Notes under the pieces: generated by a model
Told to the model about the DNA's origin: nothing
The model's database searches: none
The model's input: only the letters and a program-made list of their open reading frames with translations
Shown: piece after piece, positions 42,050 to 50,913 of the stretch
Position numbering within the stretch: the stretch's first letter is position 1
Layout: the number at the start of each line of letters is the position of its first letter
Origin: Streptomyces griseoluteus
GTDB taxonomy: Bacteria; Actinomycetota; Actinomycetes; Streptomycetales; Streptomycetaceae
Assembly: GCF_004784465.1 (NCBI RefSeq)
Contig: NZ_SRRU01000011.1
Span: 213,339-277,338 of the forward strand
Direction: 5' to 3'
DNA: 64,000 nucleotides
Program-made: the position numbers and the translations under genes

Positions 42050-42904
42050 GTGCAGCCGACGTTCGTACTGGTGCATGGCGCCTTCGCCAACTCCTTCTGC
42101 TTCGCGCCGCTCCAGGCCGAGCTGGGCCTGCTCGGGCACCGCTCGGTCGCCGTCGACCTGCCCGGCCACGGCTTCGCCGCCACGTGTCCGCACGCCTACC
42201 AGGCACCGCAGGACCCCGAAGGACTCGCCGCCGCGCCCGGTGTGATGAAGGGCATCACGCTCGCCGACAACGTGGCCCAGCTGATCGGGGTGCTGGAGCG
42301 GGCCAGGGCGAACGGTCCCGTCCTTCTCGTCGCGCACAGCCGGGGCGGCATCACCGCCACCGCCGCCGCCAACGCGCGGCCGGACCTGATCGACCGGCTG
42401 GTGTACGTCTCGGCCTGGGCGCCGGTCGAGCTGGAACCCGGCCAGTACTACGCCGAGCCGGAGATGGCGACGGTCGACCCCGCCTCGCTCGCCAGCGCCC
42501 TGGTCGGAAACCCGGCCGAACTGGGCCTGCTCCGCGTCAACTTCCGCACCGCGGACCCGGAAGCCCTCGCCACGTTCAAGGCCGCCTTCTTCGCGGACGG
42601 CACCGACGACGAGTTCCTCGTCTTCCTCAGCACCTTCCAGCCCGACGAGAGCCTGGACACGGGCACCCCGGCCGACCGCGCCCGGGCGGAGACCTGGGGC
42701 CGCGTACCGAGGACCTACGTCCGCCTGGCCGACGACGCGAGCCTGCCGCCCGCCCTTCAGGACCGGCTCATCCGCGAGGGCGACGCGCTGACCCCGGACA
42801 ACCCCTACGACGTACGCACGCTCGCGGGCAGCCATCTGAAGTGGCTGGTCGACCCGGCACCGGCCGCCCGCGTCCTCGGTGAACTCGCCGCTCTCACCGG
42901 CTGA
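42050..42904 (+). CDS. Alpha/beta hydrolase (esterase-like)
   Basis: This 284-residue protein from the GTG at 42050 (AGGAG ten bases upstream) has VLVHGAFANSFCFAPLQAELG, DLPGHGFAATC, the nucleophile elbow VAHSRGGITAT, and a late AGSHLKWLVDPAP with the catalytic His. The wide gap between strands beta3 and beta4 and the HSRGG elbow resemble salicylate esterase/methylesterase-type enzymes (EstC, MES). An ATG at 42017 lacks an RBS. It is monocistronic before the ABC-transporter promoter. Confidence 0.85.
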   Translation: MQPTFVLVHGAFANSFCFAPLQAELGLLGHRSVAVDLPGHGFAATCPHAYQAPQDPEGLAAAPGVMKGITLADNVAQLIGVLERARANGPVLLVAHSRGGITATAAANARPDLIDRLVYVSAWAPVELEPGQYYAEPEMATVDPASLASALVGNPAELGLLRVNFRTADPEALATFKAAFFADGTDDEFLVFLSTFQPDESLDTGTPADRARAETWGRVPRTYVRLADDASLPPALQDRLIREGDALTPDNPYDVRTLAGSHLKWLVDPAPAARVLGELAALTG

Positions 42905-42951
42905 CCGGGGAAACACCCCTTTGTGCCGACGACCCGGCCGCCCCCGGCCGT

Positions 42952-42997
42952 CATGTCTGGACAAACCATTGACACCGGACCCGGCAGGGGCTTGTAT
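42952..42997 (+). promoter_or_regulatory. Promoter and candidate operator of the sugar ABC transporter
   Basis: TTGACA (42969-42974) and TTGTAT (42992-42997) are separated by 17 bases, a good housekeeping-sigma promoter for this GC-rich genome. Just upstream, CATGT-CTGG-ACAAA (42952-42965) matches the TTTGT-GCGG-ACAAA motif in front of the Gfo/Idh operon (50817-50830), suggesting a shared regulator. Confidence 0.6.
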
Positions 42998-43051
42998 CCC
43001 GTCCCGACGCAACAGCGCTCACCCTCCCCAGCACAGTGAGGTGCAGGACAG

Positions 43052-44071
43052 ATGGACCGCTCTTCTCGCTCGCGCTCGCGCCGACTGGCCCCCGTCGTCG
43101 CGGTGGCCGCCGCCGCGGCCCTCACCCTCGCCGGCTGCTCCAGCGACTCCGGCGGGAAGAAGGCGGCGGAGGGCGGGTCGGGGGCACCGGCCGGCAAGGC
43201 CGGCACTCCCCGGATGACGGTCGCCCTGGTCACCCACCAGGCACCCGGCGACACCTTCTGGGACATCGTCCGCAAGGGCGCCGAGGCCGCCGCCGCCAAG
43301 GACAACATCAAGCTCGTCTACTCCGCCGACCCCAGCGCGGGCACCCAGGCCAACCTGGTGCAGAACGCCGTCGACCAGAAGGTCGACGGCATCGCGCTCA
43401 CCCTGGCCAAGCCCGGCGCGATGAAGGACGTCGTCGCCAGGGCGAACCTGGCGAAGATACCCGTGGTCGGCCTCAACTCCGGGCTCAGCGACTGGAAGAA
43501 GCTCGGACTGCTCCAGTTCTTCGGGCAGGACGAGAGCGTCGCGGGCGAGGCGCTCGGCAAGAAGCTGAACGAGGTCGGCGCCAAGAGGATCGTCTGTGTG
43601 ATCCACGAGCAGGGCAACGTCGGTCTCACCCAGCGCTGCGACGGGGTGAGGAAGACCTTCTCCGGCAAGACCGAGACGCTGTACGTCAACGGCACCGACC
43701 GGCCCTCCGTGCAGTCCACCATCACCGCCAAGCTGAAGCAGGACAGCTCCCTCGACCATGTCGTCACCCTCGGCGCGCCCTTCGCGCTGACCGCCGTGCA
43801 GTCCGTCGCCGACGCGGGCGGCAAGGCCAAGGTCGCCACCTTCGACCTCAACAAGGACCTCACCGGCGCCGTCAAGAAGGGCACCATCGAGTTCGCCGTC
43901 GACCAGCAGCCGTACCTCCAGGGCTACCTGGCCGTGGATTCGCTGTGGCTGTACAAGAACAACGGCAACTACAGCGGCGGCGGCGAGCAGCCGGTGCTCA
44001 CCGGTCCGGCCTTCGTGGACAAGTCCAACGTGGACCGGGTCGCCGAGTTCGCGGCGAAGGGCACCCGCTGA
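43052..44071 (+). CDS. Sugar ABC transporter substrate-binding lipoprotein
   Basis: This 339-residue lipoprotein has a basic N-region (DRSSRSRSRR), a hydrophobic core and the lipobox LAGC at residues 28-31, followed by a Gly/Ser linker. The mature part is a type-1 periplasmic-binding fold, with VALVTHQAPGDTFWDIVRKG at the N-lobe, ADPSAGTQANLVQNAVDQKVDGIALTL, and PYLQGYLAVDSLWL near the end. This matches ribose/inositol-type (CUT2) sugar receptors. It is the first gene of a three-gene operon; its stop overlaps the permease start (TGATG). Confidence 0.9.
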   Translation: MDRSSRSRSRRLAPVVAVAAAAALTLAGCSSDSGGKKAAEGGSGAPAGKAGTPRMTVALVTHQAPGDTFWDIVRKGAEAAAAKDNIKLVYSADPSAGTQANLVQNAVDQKVDGIALTLAKPGAMKDVVARANLAKIPVVGLNSGLSDWKKLGLLQFFGQDESVAGEALGKKLNEVGAKRIVCVIHEQGNVGLTQRCDGVRKTFSGKTETLYVNGTDRPSVQSTITAKLKQDSSLDHVVTLGAPFALTAVQSVADAGGKAKVATFDLNKDLTGAVKKGTIEFAVDQQPYLQGYLAVDSLWLYKNNGNYSGGGEQPVLTGPAFVDKSNVDRVAEFAAKGTR

Positions 44072-45135
44072 TGAGCACTGCCCAGCGGACGGAACCGGCC
44101 TCCGGGCCGCCCCCGGTGTCCGGCCCGGTGCGGGGCGCCGGGCGCCCGCTCGCGCTGCGGCTGGTGGCCCGGCCCGAAGTGGGCGTCTTCCTGGGCGCCT
44201 TGGCGGTCATGGTGTTCTTCCTCGTCGCGGCGCCCACGCTGCGCCAGGGCGACTCGATGGCCACCGTGCTCTACCAGTGCTCCACCATCGGGCTGATGGC
44301 GCTGCCGGTCGCCCTGCTGATGATCGGCGGGGAGTTCGACCTGTCCTCCGGTGTCGCCGTCATCACCTCGGCGCTCACCGCGAGCATGCTCAGCTACCAA
44401 CTGACGGTGAACGTCTGGACCGGCGTCCTCGTCTCCCTCGTCCTGTCCCTGGCCATCGGCGCGTTCAACGGCTGGATGGTGGTGCGCACCGGGCTGCCCA
44501 GCTTCCTCGTCACCCTCGGCACCTTCCTGATCCTCCAGGGCGTCAACCTCGCGGTCACCAAGCTGGTCACCGGCAATGTCGCCACCGACGACATCAGCGA
44601 CATGGACGGCTTCGGGCAGGCCAAGGCGGTCTTCGCGTCCTCGGTCGACATCGGTGGCGTCCAGGTGAAGATCACCGTCTTCTACTGGCTGGCCTTCGCC
44701 GCGCTCGCCACCTGGGTGCTGCTGCGCACCAAGTACGGCAACTGGATCTTCGCCGTCGGCGGCAGCAAGGAGAGCGCCCGCGCGGTCGGTGTCCGGGTGG
44801 ACTTCACCAAGATCACGCTGTTCATGCTGGTGAGCTTCGGCGCGTGGTTCGTCGGGATGCACAACCTGTTCGCCTTCAACACCGTGCAGTCCGGCGAGGG
44901 TGTGGGCCAGGAGCTGATCTACATCGCGGCCGCGGTGATCGGCGGCTGTCTGCTCACCGGCGGCTCGGGCTCCGCGATCGGGCCCGTCTTCGGGGCCTTC
45001 ATGTTCGGCATGGTCAACCAGGGGATCGTCTTCGCGGGCTGGAACCCCGACTGGTTCAAGGCGTTCCTCGGCGTGATGCTGCTCGGCGCCGTCCTGATCA
45101 ATCTGTGGGTCCAGCGCACGGCGACCCGGAGGTGA
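44071..45135 (+). CDS. CUT2-type sugar ABC transporter permease
   Basis: This 354-residue integral membrane protein has an N-terminal cytosolic tail (about 30 residues) and eight to ten helices. LLMIGGEFDLSSGVAVITSALTASML is the signature loop of RbsC/XylH-type permeases (GG-DLS-G), and GVRVDFTKITLFML and GGCLLTGGSGSAIGPVFGAFMFGMVNQG are the later family motifs. Carbohydrate uptake is therefore likely; inositol, ribose or a related sugar is plausible given the nearby Gfo/Idh genes. Confidence 0.9.
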   Translation: MSTAQRTEPASGPPPVSGPVRGAGRPLALRLVARPEVGVFLGALAVMVFFLVAAPTLRQGDSMATVLYQCSTIGLMALPVALLMIGGEFDLSSGVAVITSALTASMLSYQLTVNVWTGVLVSLVLSLAIGAFNGWMVVRTGLPSFLVTLGTFLILQGVNLAVTKLVTGNVATDDISDMDGFGQAKAVFASSVDIGGVQVKITVFYWLAFAALATWVLLRTKYGNWIFAVGGSKESARAVGVRVDFTKITLFMLVSFGAWFVGMHNLFAFNTVQSGEGVGQELIYIAAAVIGGCLLTGGSGSAIGPVFGAFMFGMVNQGIVFAGWNPDWFKAFLGVMLLGAVLINLWVQRTATRR

Positions 45136-45140
45136 GTGAG

Positions 45141-45956
45141 ATGACCGACCAGAGCACCGCCCCGCTGGTGGAGTTGCGTGACGCGGGCAAGTCGTACGGC
45201 AATGTACGCGCCCTGCACGGCGTCGACCTGACCGTGCACGCGGGCCGGGTCACCTGTGTGCTCGGCGACAACGGTGCGGGCAAGTCCACCCTGATCAAAA
45301 TCATTTCGGGCCTGCACCGGCACACCGAAGGCGAGTTCCTGGTGGACGGCGAGCCGGTGCGGTTCGACAGCCCGCGCGACGCCCTCGCCAAGGGAATCGC
45401 CGCCGTCTACCAGGACCTCGCCACCATCCCGCTGATGCCGGTCTGGCGGAACTTCTTCCTCGGCTCGGAACTCACCAAGGGACCCTGGCCGTTGCGCCGA
45501 CTGGACATCGCCCGGATGAAGGAGACCGCCGACCGCGAACTCCGGGAGATGGGCATCGCCCTGGACGACCTGGAACAGCCCATCGGCACCCTCTCCGGCG
45601 GCCAGCGGCAGTGCGTGGCCATCGCCCGCGCCGTCCACTTCGGCGCCCGCGTGCTGATCCTGGACGAGCCGACCGCCGCGCTCGGCGTCAAGCAGTCCGG
45701 GGTGGTCCTCAAGTACATCGCCGCCGCCCGCGACCGGGGTCTCGGGGTCATCTTCATCACCCACAACCCCCACCACGCCTACATGGTCGGCGACCACTTC
45801 AGCGTCCTGCGCCTCGGTACGCTCGAACTCAGCGCGGCACGGGGGGACATCACGCTGGAGGACCTGACCAACCACATGGCGGGCGGCGCGGAACTCGCGG
45901 CGCTCAAGCATGAGCTGGCTCAGGTGCGGGGGGTGGACGTGGCGGAGCTGCCGTGA
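45141..45956 (+). CDS. Sugar ABC transporter ATP-binding protein (single-domain CUT2 type)
   Basis: This 271-residue ATPase has Walker A GDNGAGKSTLIK, Q-loop YQDLATIP, signature LSGGQRQCVAIARA, Walker B VLILDEPTAALG and switch His in FITHNPHHAYMV. It contains one nucleotide-binding domain only, unlike the two-domain RbsA/MglA; Streptomyces and rhizobial inositol or fructose-type CUT2 systems (FrcA-like) often use such half-size ATPases. It starts five bases after the permease stop and completes the operon. The next gene is convergent, 8 bp away. Confidence 0.9.
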   Translation: MTDQSTAPLVELRDAGKSYGNVRALHGVDLTVHAGRVTCVLGDNGAGKSTLIKIISGLHRHTEGEFLVDGEPVRFDSPRDALAKGIAAVYQDLATIPLMPVWRNFFLGSELTKGPWPLRRLDIARMKETADRELREMGIALDDLEQPIGTLSGGQRQCVAIARAVHFGARVLILDEPTAALGVKQSGVVLKYIAAARDRGLGVIFITHNPHHAYMVGDHFSVLRLGTLELSAARGDITLEDLTNHMAGGAELAALKHELAQVRGVDVAELP

Positions 45957-45963
45957 CGCCGGC

Positions 45964-46992
45964 TCATGGGTGGATGAGCGCCTTGAGGACCCGGCGTTCG
46001 GCCATGGCCCGGTAGGCGTCGGGTGCCTGGTCAAGGGCGAACCGGCGGTCGAAGACACGGCCGGGGTCGATCGTGCCGTCCAGGACGTCGGGCAGCAGGT
46101 GCTCGATGTAGGCGCGGGCGGGGCTCGCTCCGCCGGTCAGGGTGATGTTGCGCCGGAACTCCGTCCGTCCGAGGGGCCCTTGCTCGTACTGGGGTACGCC
46201 GAGGCGGCTGATCACGCCGCCGTCCAGGACCGTACCGAGGGCGGTGTCGAGGGCCTCACGGGTGCCGACGGCCTCGATCACCTTGCCGACTCCGCCGGTG
46301 AGGTCGCGGATGCGGGCGACACCCTCCGCGCCGCGCTCGGCGACGACGTCGGTGGCGCCGAACTCCTTGCCCAGGTCCGTACGTTGTCCGTGACGGCCGG
46401 CGAGGACGATCCGCTCGGCGCCCAGCCGCCTGGCGGCGATCACCGCGCAGAGCCCGACCGCGCCGTCCCCGATGACCAGCACCGTGTCACCGCGTCCGAC
46501 GCCCGCGGTGACCGCGCCGTGGTGGCCGGTGGTCATCACGTCCGAGAGGGCCAGCAGCGAGGGCACCAGGGCGGAGTCGGCGGCCACGGGCAGCTTCACC
46601 AGGGTGCCGTCCGCGTAGGGGACGCGGACCGCTTCGCCCTGGCCGCCGTCGACGCCGTCGAAACCGTACCGGCCGCCGGCGCGGCATGCGATGTGCAGGC
46701 CCCTGGCGCAGTAGTCGCAGGTGTTGTCGCAATAGGTGAAGGGGGCGACGACCAGGTCGCCCGCCTGCAGCCCGGTCACCTCCGCGCCGGTCTCCTCGAC
46801 CACGCCGAGGAACTCGTGGCCCATGGGGCGACCGTTGTCGGTGGCGGGCATCGAGCCGTAGGGCCACAGGTCGCTGCCGCAGACGCACGCGGCGACCGTC
46901 CGGATCACGGCGTCGGTGGGCTCGGCGATCTTCGGGTCGGGCCGGTCCTCGACGCGGACGTCTCCGGCTCCGTACATCACTGCTGCACGCAT
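45964..46992 (-). CDS. Zinc-dependent alcohol dehydrogenase
   Basis: This 342-residue MDR enzyme has catalytic-zinc residues in CVCGSDLWPYG and GHEFLGV, a cysteine cluster (YCDNTCDYCARGLHIAC) with only three clear cysteines and a relaxed spacing, and the Rossmann loop VIGDGAVGLCAVIAA. LAGRHGQRTDLGKEFGATDVV suggests NADP(H), because Arg/His follow the second strand. It is divergent from the XRE regulator at 47115, a typical regulator/enzyme arrangement. The substrate is unknown. Confidence 0.87.
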   Translation of the reverse strand: MRAAVMYGAGDVRVEDRPDPKIAEPTDAVIRTVAACVCGSDLWPYGSMPATDNGRPMGHEFLGVVEETGAEVTGLQAGDLVVAPFTYCDNTCDYCARGLHIACRAGGRYGFDGVDGGQGEAVRVPYADGTLVKLPVAADSALVPSLLALSDVMTTGHHGAVTAGVGRGDTVLVIGDGAVGLCAVIAARRLGAERIVLAGRHGQRTDLGKEFGATDVVAERGAEGVARIRDLTGGVGKVIEAVGTREALDTALGTVLDGGVISRLGVPQYEQGPLGRTEFRRNITLTGGASPARAYIEHLLPDVLDGTIDPGRVFDRRFALDQAPDAYRAMAERRVLKALIHP

Positions 46993-47114
46993 GAGTGCTC
47001 CTTGGGGAGGGGGACTCCACCTTCACCCGGTCGCCGTCCGGGTGGCAGGGCGGGATCTTCGGGGGTAACGACAGGGCCCCTCTCGTACGCGCCGCGCCGG
47101 GGGAGACTGGGGGA

Positions 47115-47984
47115 ATGGCATCAGACAGCGAGAGCGCCGAACTGGGCCGCTTCCTGCGCGCCCGCCGCACCCGGACCAGCCCCCAGCACGTCGGCCTCAC
47201 CGTCGGCCCCGGCATCCGCCGTACCCCCGGCCTGCGCCGCGAGGAGCTCGCCACGCTCGCCGGCATCAGCATCGACTACTACGTACGCCTGGAACGCGGC
47301 AAGGAGACCCGGCCCGGCCCCGCCGTGCTCGACTCGCTGGCGCGTGCCCTGCGCATGGGCGACCAGGAGCACCACCACCTGCGCGAACTCGCCGCCCGTG
47401 CCGCCCGCTACACCCCCGGGCCGCCGCCCGCACCCAGCCGCACGGTACGCCCGCACCTCAAGCTGCTGCTCGAATCGCTGCGCCCGTACCCGGCCTACGT
47501 GATCAGCCGCAGCATGGACCTGCTCGCCTGGAACCCCGGCGGCCTCGCCCTCTACGCGGGCATCGCCGACTGGCCCGCCACCCAGCGCAACCTCGCCCGC
47601 TACTTCTTCCTGCACCCCGCGTCCCGCGACCTCTTCACCGACTGGGAGCAGCAGATCGCCGGCTGCGTCTCCCGCCTGCGCGCCGTCGCCGGAACCGCCC
47701 CGGACGCCCCCGATCTCACCCGGCTCGTCGGTGAACTCCTTCTCAAGAGCCCGGAGTTCGCCGGTCTGTGGGAGCGCTACGAGGTCACCCGGCGCAAACC
47801 CGCCACCAAGACGTTCCACCACCCCCAGGTCGGCACTCTCACCCTCACCTCCCAGGTCCTGCATGTCGAAGCCACCCCCGGCCAGCGCGTCGGCGTCTAC
47901 ACCGCCGAACCCGGCACCCCCGAACACGACGCGCTCCTCCTGCTCGACATGACCGCGCCCCAGCACGCGCATGCCTCGTCATGA
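47115..47984 (+). CDS. XRE-type transcriptional regulator with MmyB-like ligand domain
   Basis: This 289-residue protein has an HTH_3/HTH_31 domain (residues 10-90: LGRFLRARRTRTSPQHVG, RRTPGLRREELATLAGISIDYYVRLERGKE) and a C-terminal MmyB-like PAS-fold sensor (PAYVISRSMDLLAWNPGGLALY, NLARYFFLHPASRDLFTDWE, KTFHHPQVGTLTL). Members often regulate the neighbouring dehydrogenase in response to fatty acid or small ligands. The ATG at 47115 was chosen for the conserved start. Its stop overlaps the kinase start by four bases (ATGA). Confidence 0.9.
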   Translation: MASDSESAELGRFLRARRTRTSPQHVGLTVGPGIRRTPGLRREELATLAGISIDYYVRLERGKETRPGPAVLDSLARALRMGDQEHHHLRELAARAARYTPGPPPAPSRTVRPHLKLLLESLRPYPAYVISRSMDLLAWNPGGLALYAGIADWPATQRNLARYFFLHPASRDLFTDWEQQIAGCVSRLRAVAGTAPDAPDLTRLVGELLLKSPEFAGLWERYEVTRRKPATKTFHHPQVGTLTLTSQVLHVEATPGQRVGVYTAEPGTPEHDALLLLDMTAPQHAHASS

Positions 47985-48526
47985 CGGCCGGCACCGAAGA
48001 AACCCGGCTGATCGTCATCCGGGGCAACAGCGCCTCGGGCAAGTCCTCGATCGCGGCCGGGCTCCGTCAACGGTTCGGCCGCAACCTCGCCGTCGTCGGC
48101 CAGGACAACCTCCGCCGGGACGTACTCCGCGAACACGACCGCCCCGGCGCCGCCAACATCGGCCTGATCGGTCTGACGGCCCGCTACGCGCTGGACGCGG
48201 GATTCCACACGGTCGTCGAGGGCATCCTCTACGCCGACCGCTACGCCACGATGCTGACGGACCTCGTACGCGAGCACCGGGGCGTGTCCCGCTGCTACTA
48301 CCTGGACGTGCCACTCACCGAGACCGTCGCCCGGCACGCGACGAAGGGCGACGCGGCCTATCTGGCCCAGGTCACCGACGACCACCTGCGCGACTGGTAC
48401 CGCGAACGGGACCTGCTCCCCGGCGGACTCGAGACCGTCATCGACGCGAGCAGTGCCCTGGCGGACACGGTGACGCGCATCATGCGCGAATCCGGGCTGG
48501 ACCGGATACCGCCCGTCGACCGCTGA
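47981..48526 (+). CDS. P-loop kinase (AAA/zeta-toxin-like phosphotransferase)
   Basis: This 181-residue protein has Walker A RGNSASGKSSIAAGL, VVGQDNLRRDVLREHD (LID/substrate region), FHTVVEGILYADRY and an Arg-containing LID-like segment (ARHATKGDAAYLAQ). It resembles chloramphenicol-phosphotransferase/zeta-toxin-type small-molecule kinases. The gene is coupled by ATGA overlap to the XRE regulator. A small-molecule or nucleotide-sugar substrate is plausible; a toxin role lacks support because the upstream regulator is not an epsilon-like antitoxin. Confidence 0.85.
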   Translation: MTAGTEETRLIVIRGNSASGKSSIAAGLRQRFGRNLAVVGQDNLRRDVLREHDRPGAANIGLIGLTARYALDAGFHTVVEGILYADRYATMLTDLVREHRGVSRCYYLDVPLTETVARHATKGDAAYLAQVTDDHLRDWYRERDLLPGGLETVIDASSALADTVTRIMRESGLDRIPPVDR

Positions 48527-48563
48527 GGCTTCGACTCCGCCGCCGCAGACCGTGCCTGAGCCC

Positions 48564-49568
48564 TCAGCCGGTGCGGACCTCCGTCAGGGTCACCGGCCGG
48601 TGTTCGCGCAGCGAAAGCGTGCACGCCTCCGCGATCCAGCCCGCCTCCAGTGCCTCCTCGACAGTGCAGGGGGAGTGCCGGGTACCGGCCACCACCTCGG
48701 TGAAGGCGGTGAGTTCGGCGCGGTAGGCGTCGGTGAAGCGGTCCATGAAGAAGTCGTGCGGGGTGCCCGAGGGGAAGGTGACGCCGGGCTCCGCCGAGCG
48801 GAGCGGCAGCCGGTCGTCCAGACCCACCGCGAGGGAGTCCGCGAACCCGAGCAGCTCCATCCGCACGTCGTGACCCCGGGCGTTGTGGCGGGAGTTGGAG
48901 ACCACCGCGATCGTGCCGTCATCCAGCGTGAGGACCGCGCTCGTGGTGTCGGCGTCGCCCGCCTCCCCGATGTACGCGGCCCCCCGGTTGCCGCCCACCG
49001 CGTACACCTCGGTCACCTCGCGGCCGGTCACCCAGCGGATCATGTCGAAATCGTGCACGGAGCAGTCGCGGAAGATGCCACCGGACGCGGCGACGTACGC
49101 GGCGGGCGGCGGCGCCGGGTCAAGCGTGGTGGAGCGCACCGTGTGCAGTTTGCCCAGCTCGCCGGAGCGGACGGCGGCGCGGGCGGCCATGAAGCCGGCG
49201 TCGAAACGGCGGTTGAAGCCGATCTGGACCGGCACCCCGCTCTCCCGCACGCCGTCCAGCACCGCCACGCCCTCCGCGATGGTGCGGGCCACCGGCTTCT
49301 CGCAGAACACCGGCACGCCCGCCGCGACCCCGGCCCGGATCAGCGCCGGGTGGGCGTCGGTGGCGGCCGCGATCACCAGGCCGTCCACCCCGCCTGCCAG
49401 CAGCGCCTCGGGGGAGTCCGCGACCTGGGCCCCGTACCGTTCGGCGGCCGCCTTCGCCGCGTCCGCGACCGGGTCGGCGACGACGAGGGAGGTGACGGCG
49501 TCCAGCGCGGACAGGGTTTCCGTGTGGAAGGCGCCGATGCGGCCGAGGCCGAGAATTCCGATACGCAT
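48564..49568 (-). CDS. iolG: Gfo/Idh/MocA oxidoreductase, inositol 2-dehydrogenase type
   Basis: This 334-residue NAD(P)-dependent dehydrogenase has GILGLGRIGAFHTETL (Rossmann), FCEKPVARTIAEG with the catalytic EKP, QIGFNRRFDAGF and the signature SGGIFRDCSVHDFDMIRWV (Asp/His pair) of inositol 2-dehydrogenases. Length and motif order match IolG. It is probably transcribed with the upstream paralogue, with 43 bp between them. The nearby CUT2 sugar transporter supports a cyclitol or sugar pathway. The symbol is a best guess. Confidence 0.85.
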   Translation of the reverse strand: MRIGILGLGRIGAFHTETLSALDAVTSLVVADPVADAAKAAAERYGAQVADSPEALLAGGVDGLVIAAATDAHPALIRAGVAAGVPVFCEKPVARTIAEGVAVLDGVRESGVPVQIGFNRRFDAGFMAARAAVRSGELGKLHTVRSTTLDPAPPPAAYVAASGGIFRDCSVHDFDMIRWVTGREVTEVYAVGGNRGAAYIGEAGDADTTSAVLTLDDGTIAVVSNSRHNARGHDVRMELLGFADSLAVGLDDRLPLRSAEPGVTFPSGTPHDFFMDRFTDAYRAELTAFTEVVAGTRHSPCTVEEALEAGWIAEACTLSLREHRPVTLTEVRTG

Positions 49569-49611
49569 GTGCTCGAGTGCTCCTCGCGTGTGCTGGGACA
49601 GGGGCCGCGCT

Positions 49612-50769
49612 TCAGCTCACCGGCAGATCGACCCACCCCCGGCTCTCTGCCGACACCGCCATCGCGTCCAGCACACCGGCCGCACGCACCGCGTCCGCGA
49701 GCGTGGCGCCGTACGGCTTGTTCTCCGCGACCGAGCGGAGGAAGCGGTACGCCTCGATGACCTTGAGGTCGTCGTACCCCATCGCGTTGGCCGCGCCGGG
49801 CTGGAACGCGGCGAACTCGCCGTCGCCCGGGCCGACGTACACCGTGCTCACCGGCTGGTCCTGGTACAACCCGCCCCGGCTGACGCGGAGTTCGTTCATC
49901 CGGCGGAAGTCCCAGGACACCGCGCCCTCGGTGCCGTGCGCCTCGAAGCCGTAGTTGTTCTGCTCGCCGACCGACACCCGGCACGCCTCCAGCACGCCAC
50001 GGGCGCCCGAGGCGAAGCGCAGCAGACAGCTCACGTAGTCCTCGTTCTCCACCGGGCCCCGCTCGCCGCCCGCTGCGAGGGTGTGCCCGGCGGTCGCGCC
50101 GGTGGGCCGCGAGCGCTCCGGGACGAACACCGCCGTGTCGGCGGCCAGCGACGCGATGTCCCCGAGCAGGAAGTACGCGAGGTCGGCGCCGTGCGAGGCC
50201 AGGTCGCCCAGCACTCCGCTGCCGCCCCGACTCCGCTCGTACCGCCAGGTCAGGGCGCCATCGGGGTGCGCGGCGTAGTCGCTGAGCAGCCGGATGCGGG
50301 CATGTGTGATCCGGCCGAGCCCGCCGGAGGCGATCAGCTCGCGGGCGGACTCCACGGCGGGCGCGTTGCGGTAGTTGAACCCGACCGCGGCCTGGACACC
50401 GGCCGCGGCGACCGCGTCCGCGACCGCGCGGGCGTCCGCCCCGCTCAGCCCGACCGGCTTCTCGATCCAGAGGTGCTTGCCCGCCTCCGCCATCGCCACG
50501 CCGATCTCGCGGTGCAGGAAGTTGGGCGCGGTGATGCTGACCGCGCGCACGCGGGGGTCGGCGGCGACCTCGCGCCAGTCGCGGGTGGCGGTGGCGAAGC
50601 CGTACTGCGCGGCCGCCTCCTGCGCGAGACCCGGTACCTCCTCGGCGACCGTCACCAGCTCGGGGCGCAGGGGGAGCCGGGGGTAGTGGTGCGGGAGGCG
50701 GGCGTACGCCCGGGTGTGCACCCGGCCCATCCAGCCGAAACCGACGACGGCGACACCCAGCGCATCCAC
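49612..50769 (-). CDS. Gfo/Idh/MocA family oxidoreductase
   Basis: This 385-residue protein has VAVVGFGWMGRVHTRAYARLPHHYP at the start, IEKPVGLSGADARAV (EKP), AAVGFNYRNAPAVESARELI, GDLASHGADLAYFLLG and VLEACRVSVGEQNNYGFEAHGTEGAV. These mark the scyllo-inositol/1,5-anhydro-sugar-type oxidoreductases. The start is a GTG at 50769 with GGGAAGGG upstream; the open frame extends further upstream, but into antisense of the next gene. It is the first gene of a two-gene operon with the IolG-like enzyme, and its promoter carries a TTTGT-N4-ACAAA repeat. Confidence 0.87.
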   Translation of the reverse strand: MDALGVAVVGFGWMGRVHTRAYARLPHHYPRLPLRPELVTVAEEVPGLAQEAAAQYGFATATRDWREVAADPRVRAVSITAPNFLHREIGVAMAEAGKHLWIEKPVGLSGADARAVADAVAAAGVQAAVGFNYRNAPAVESARELIASGGLGRITHARIRLLSDYAAHPDGALTWRYERSRGGSGVLGDLASHGADLAYFLLGDIASLAADTAVFVPERSRPTGATAGHTLAAGGERGPVENEDYVSCLLRFASGARGVLEACRVSVGEQNNYGFEAHGTEGAVSWDFRRMNELRVSRGGLYQDQPVSTVYVGPGDGEFAAFQPGAANAMGYDDLKVIEAYRFLRSVAENKPYGATLADAVRAAGVLDAMAVSAESRGWVDLPVS

Positions 50770-50816
50770 GATGACAGCCCTTCCCGGGACCAGATCCACA
50801 TCTGCCGGGCCCCACC

Positions 50817-50843
50817 TTTGTGCGGACAAATACCGGGTGTCAA
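50817..50843 (-). promoter_or_regulatory. Operator-like repeat and -35 of the Gfo/Idh operon
   Basis: TTTGT-GCGG-ACAAA (50817-50830) is an inverted repeat with five-base arms. On the minus strand TTGACA (50843 to 50838) forms a consensus -35, and the repeat falls between it and the likely -10 region, a position that would block RNA polymerase. The motif matches CATGT-CTGG-ACAAA in the ABC-transporter promoter. Confidence 0.5.
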
Positions 50844-50913
50844 CCCTGGTGCGCAGCCCCGACCGGTGCACACCGGCGTGCGGGGGCGTGGGGAGCGGGT
50901 GATCGTGGGAGGC

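Noticed and set aside
47981..48526. Toxin-antitoxin interpretation of the XRE/P-loop kinase pair
   Set aside because: The XRE protein is a large MmyB-type regulator, not a small antitoxin, and the kinase has broader small-molecule kinase motifs.
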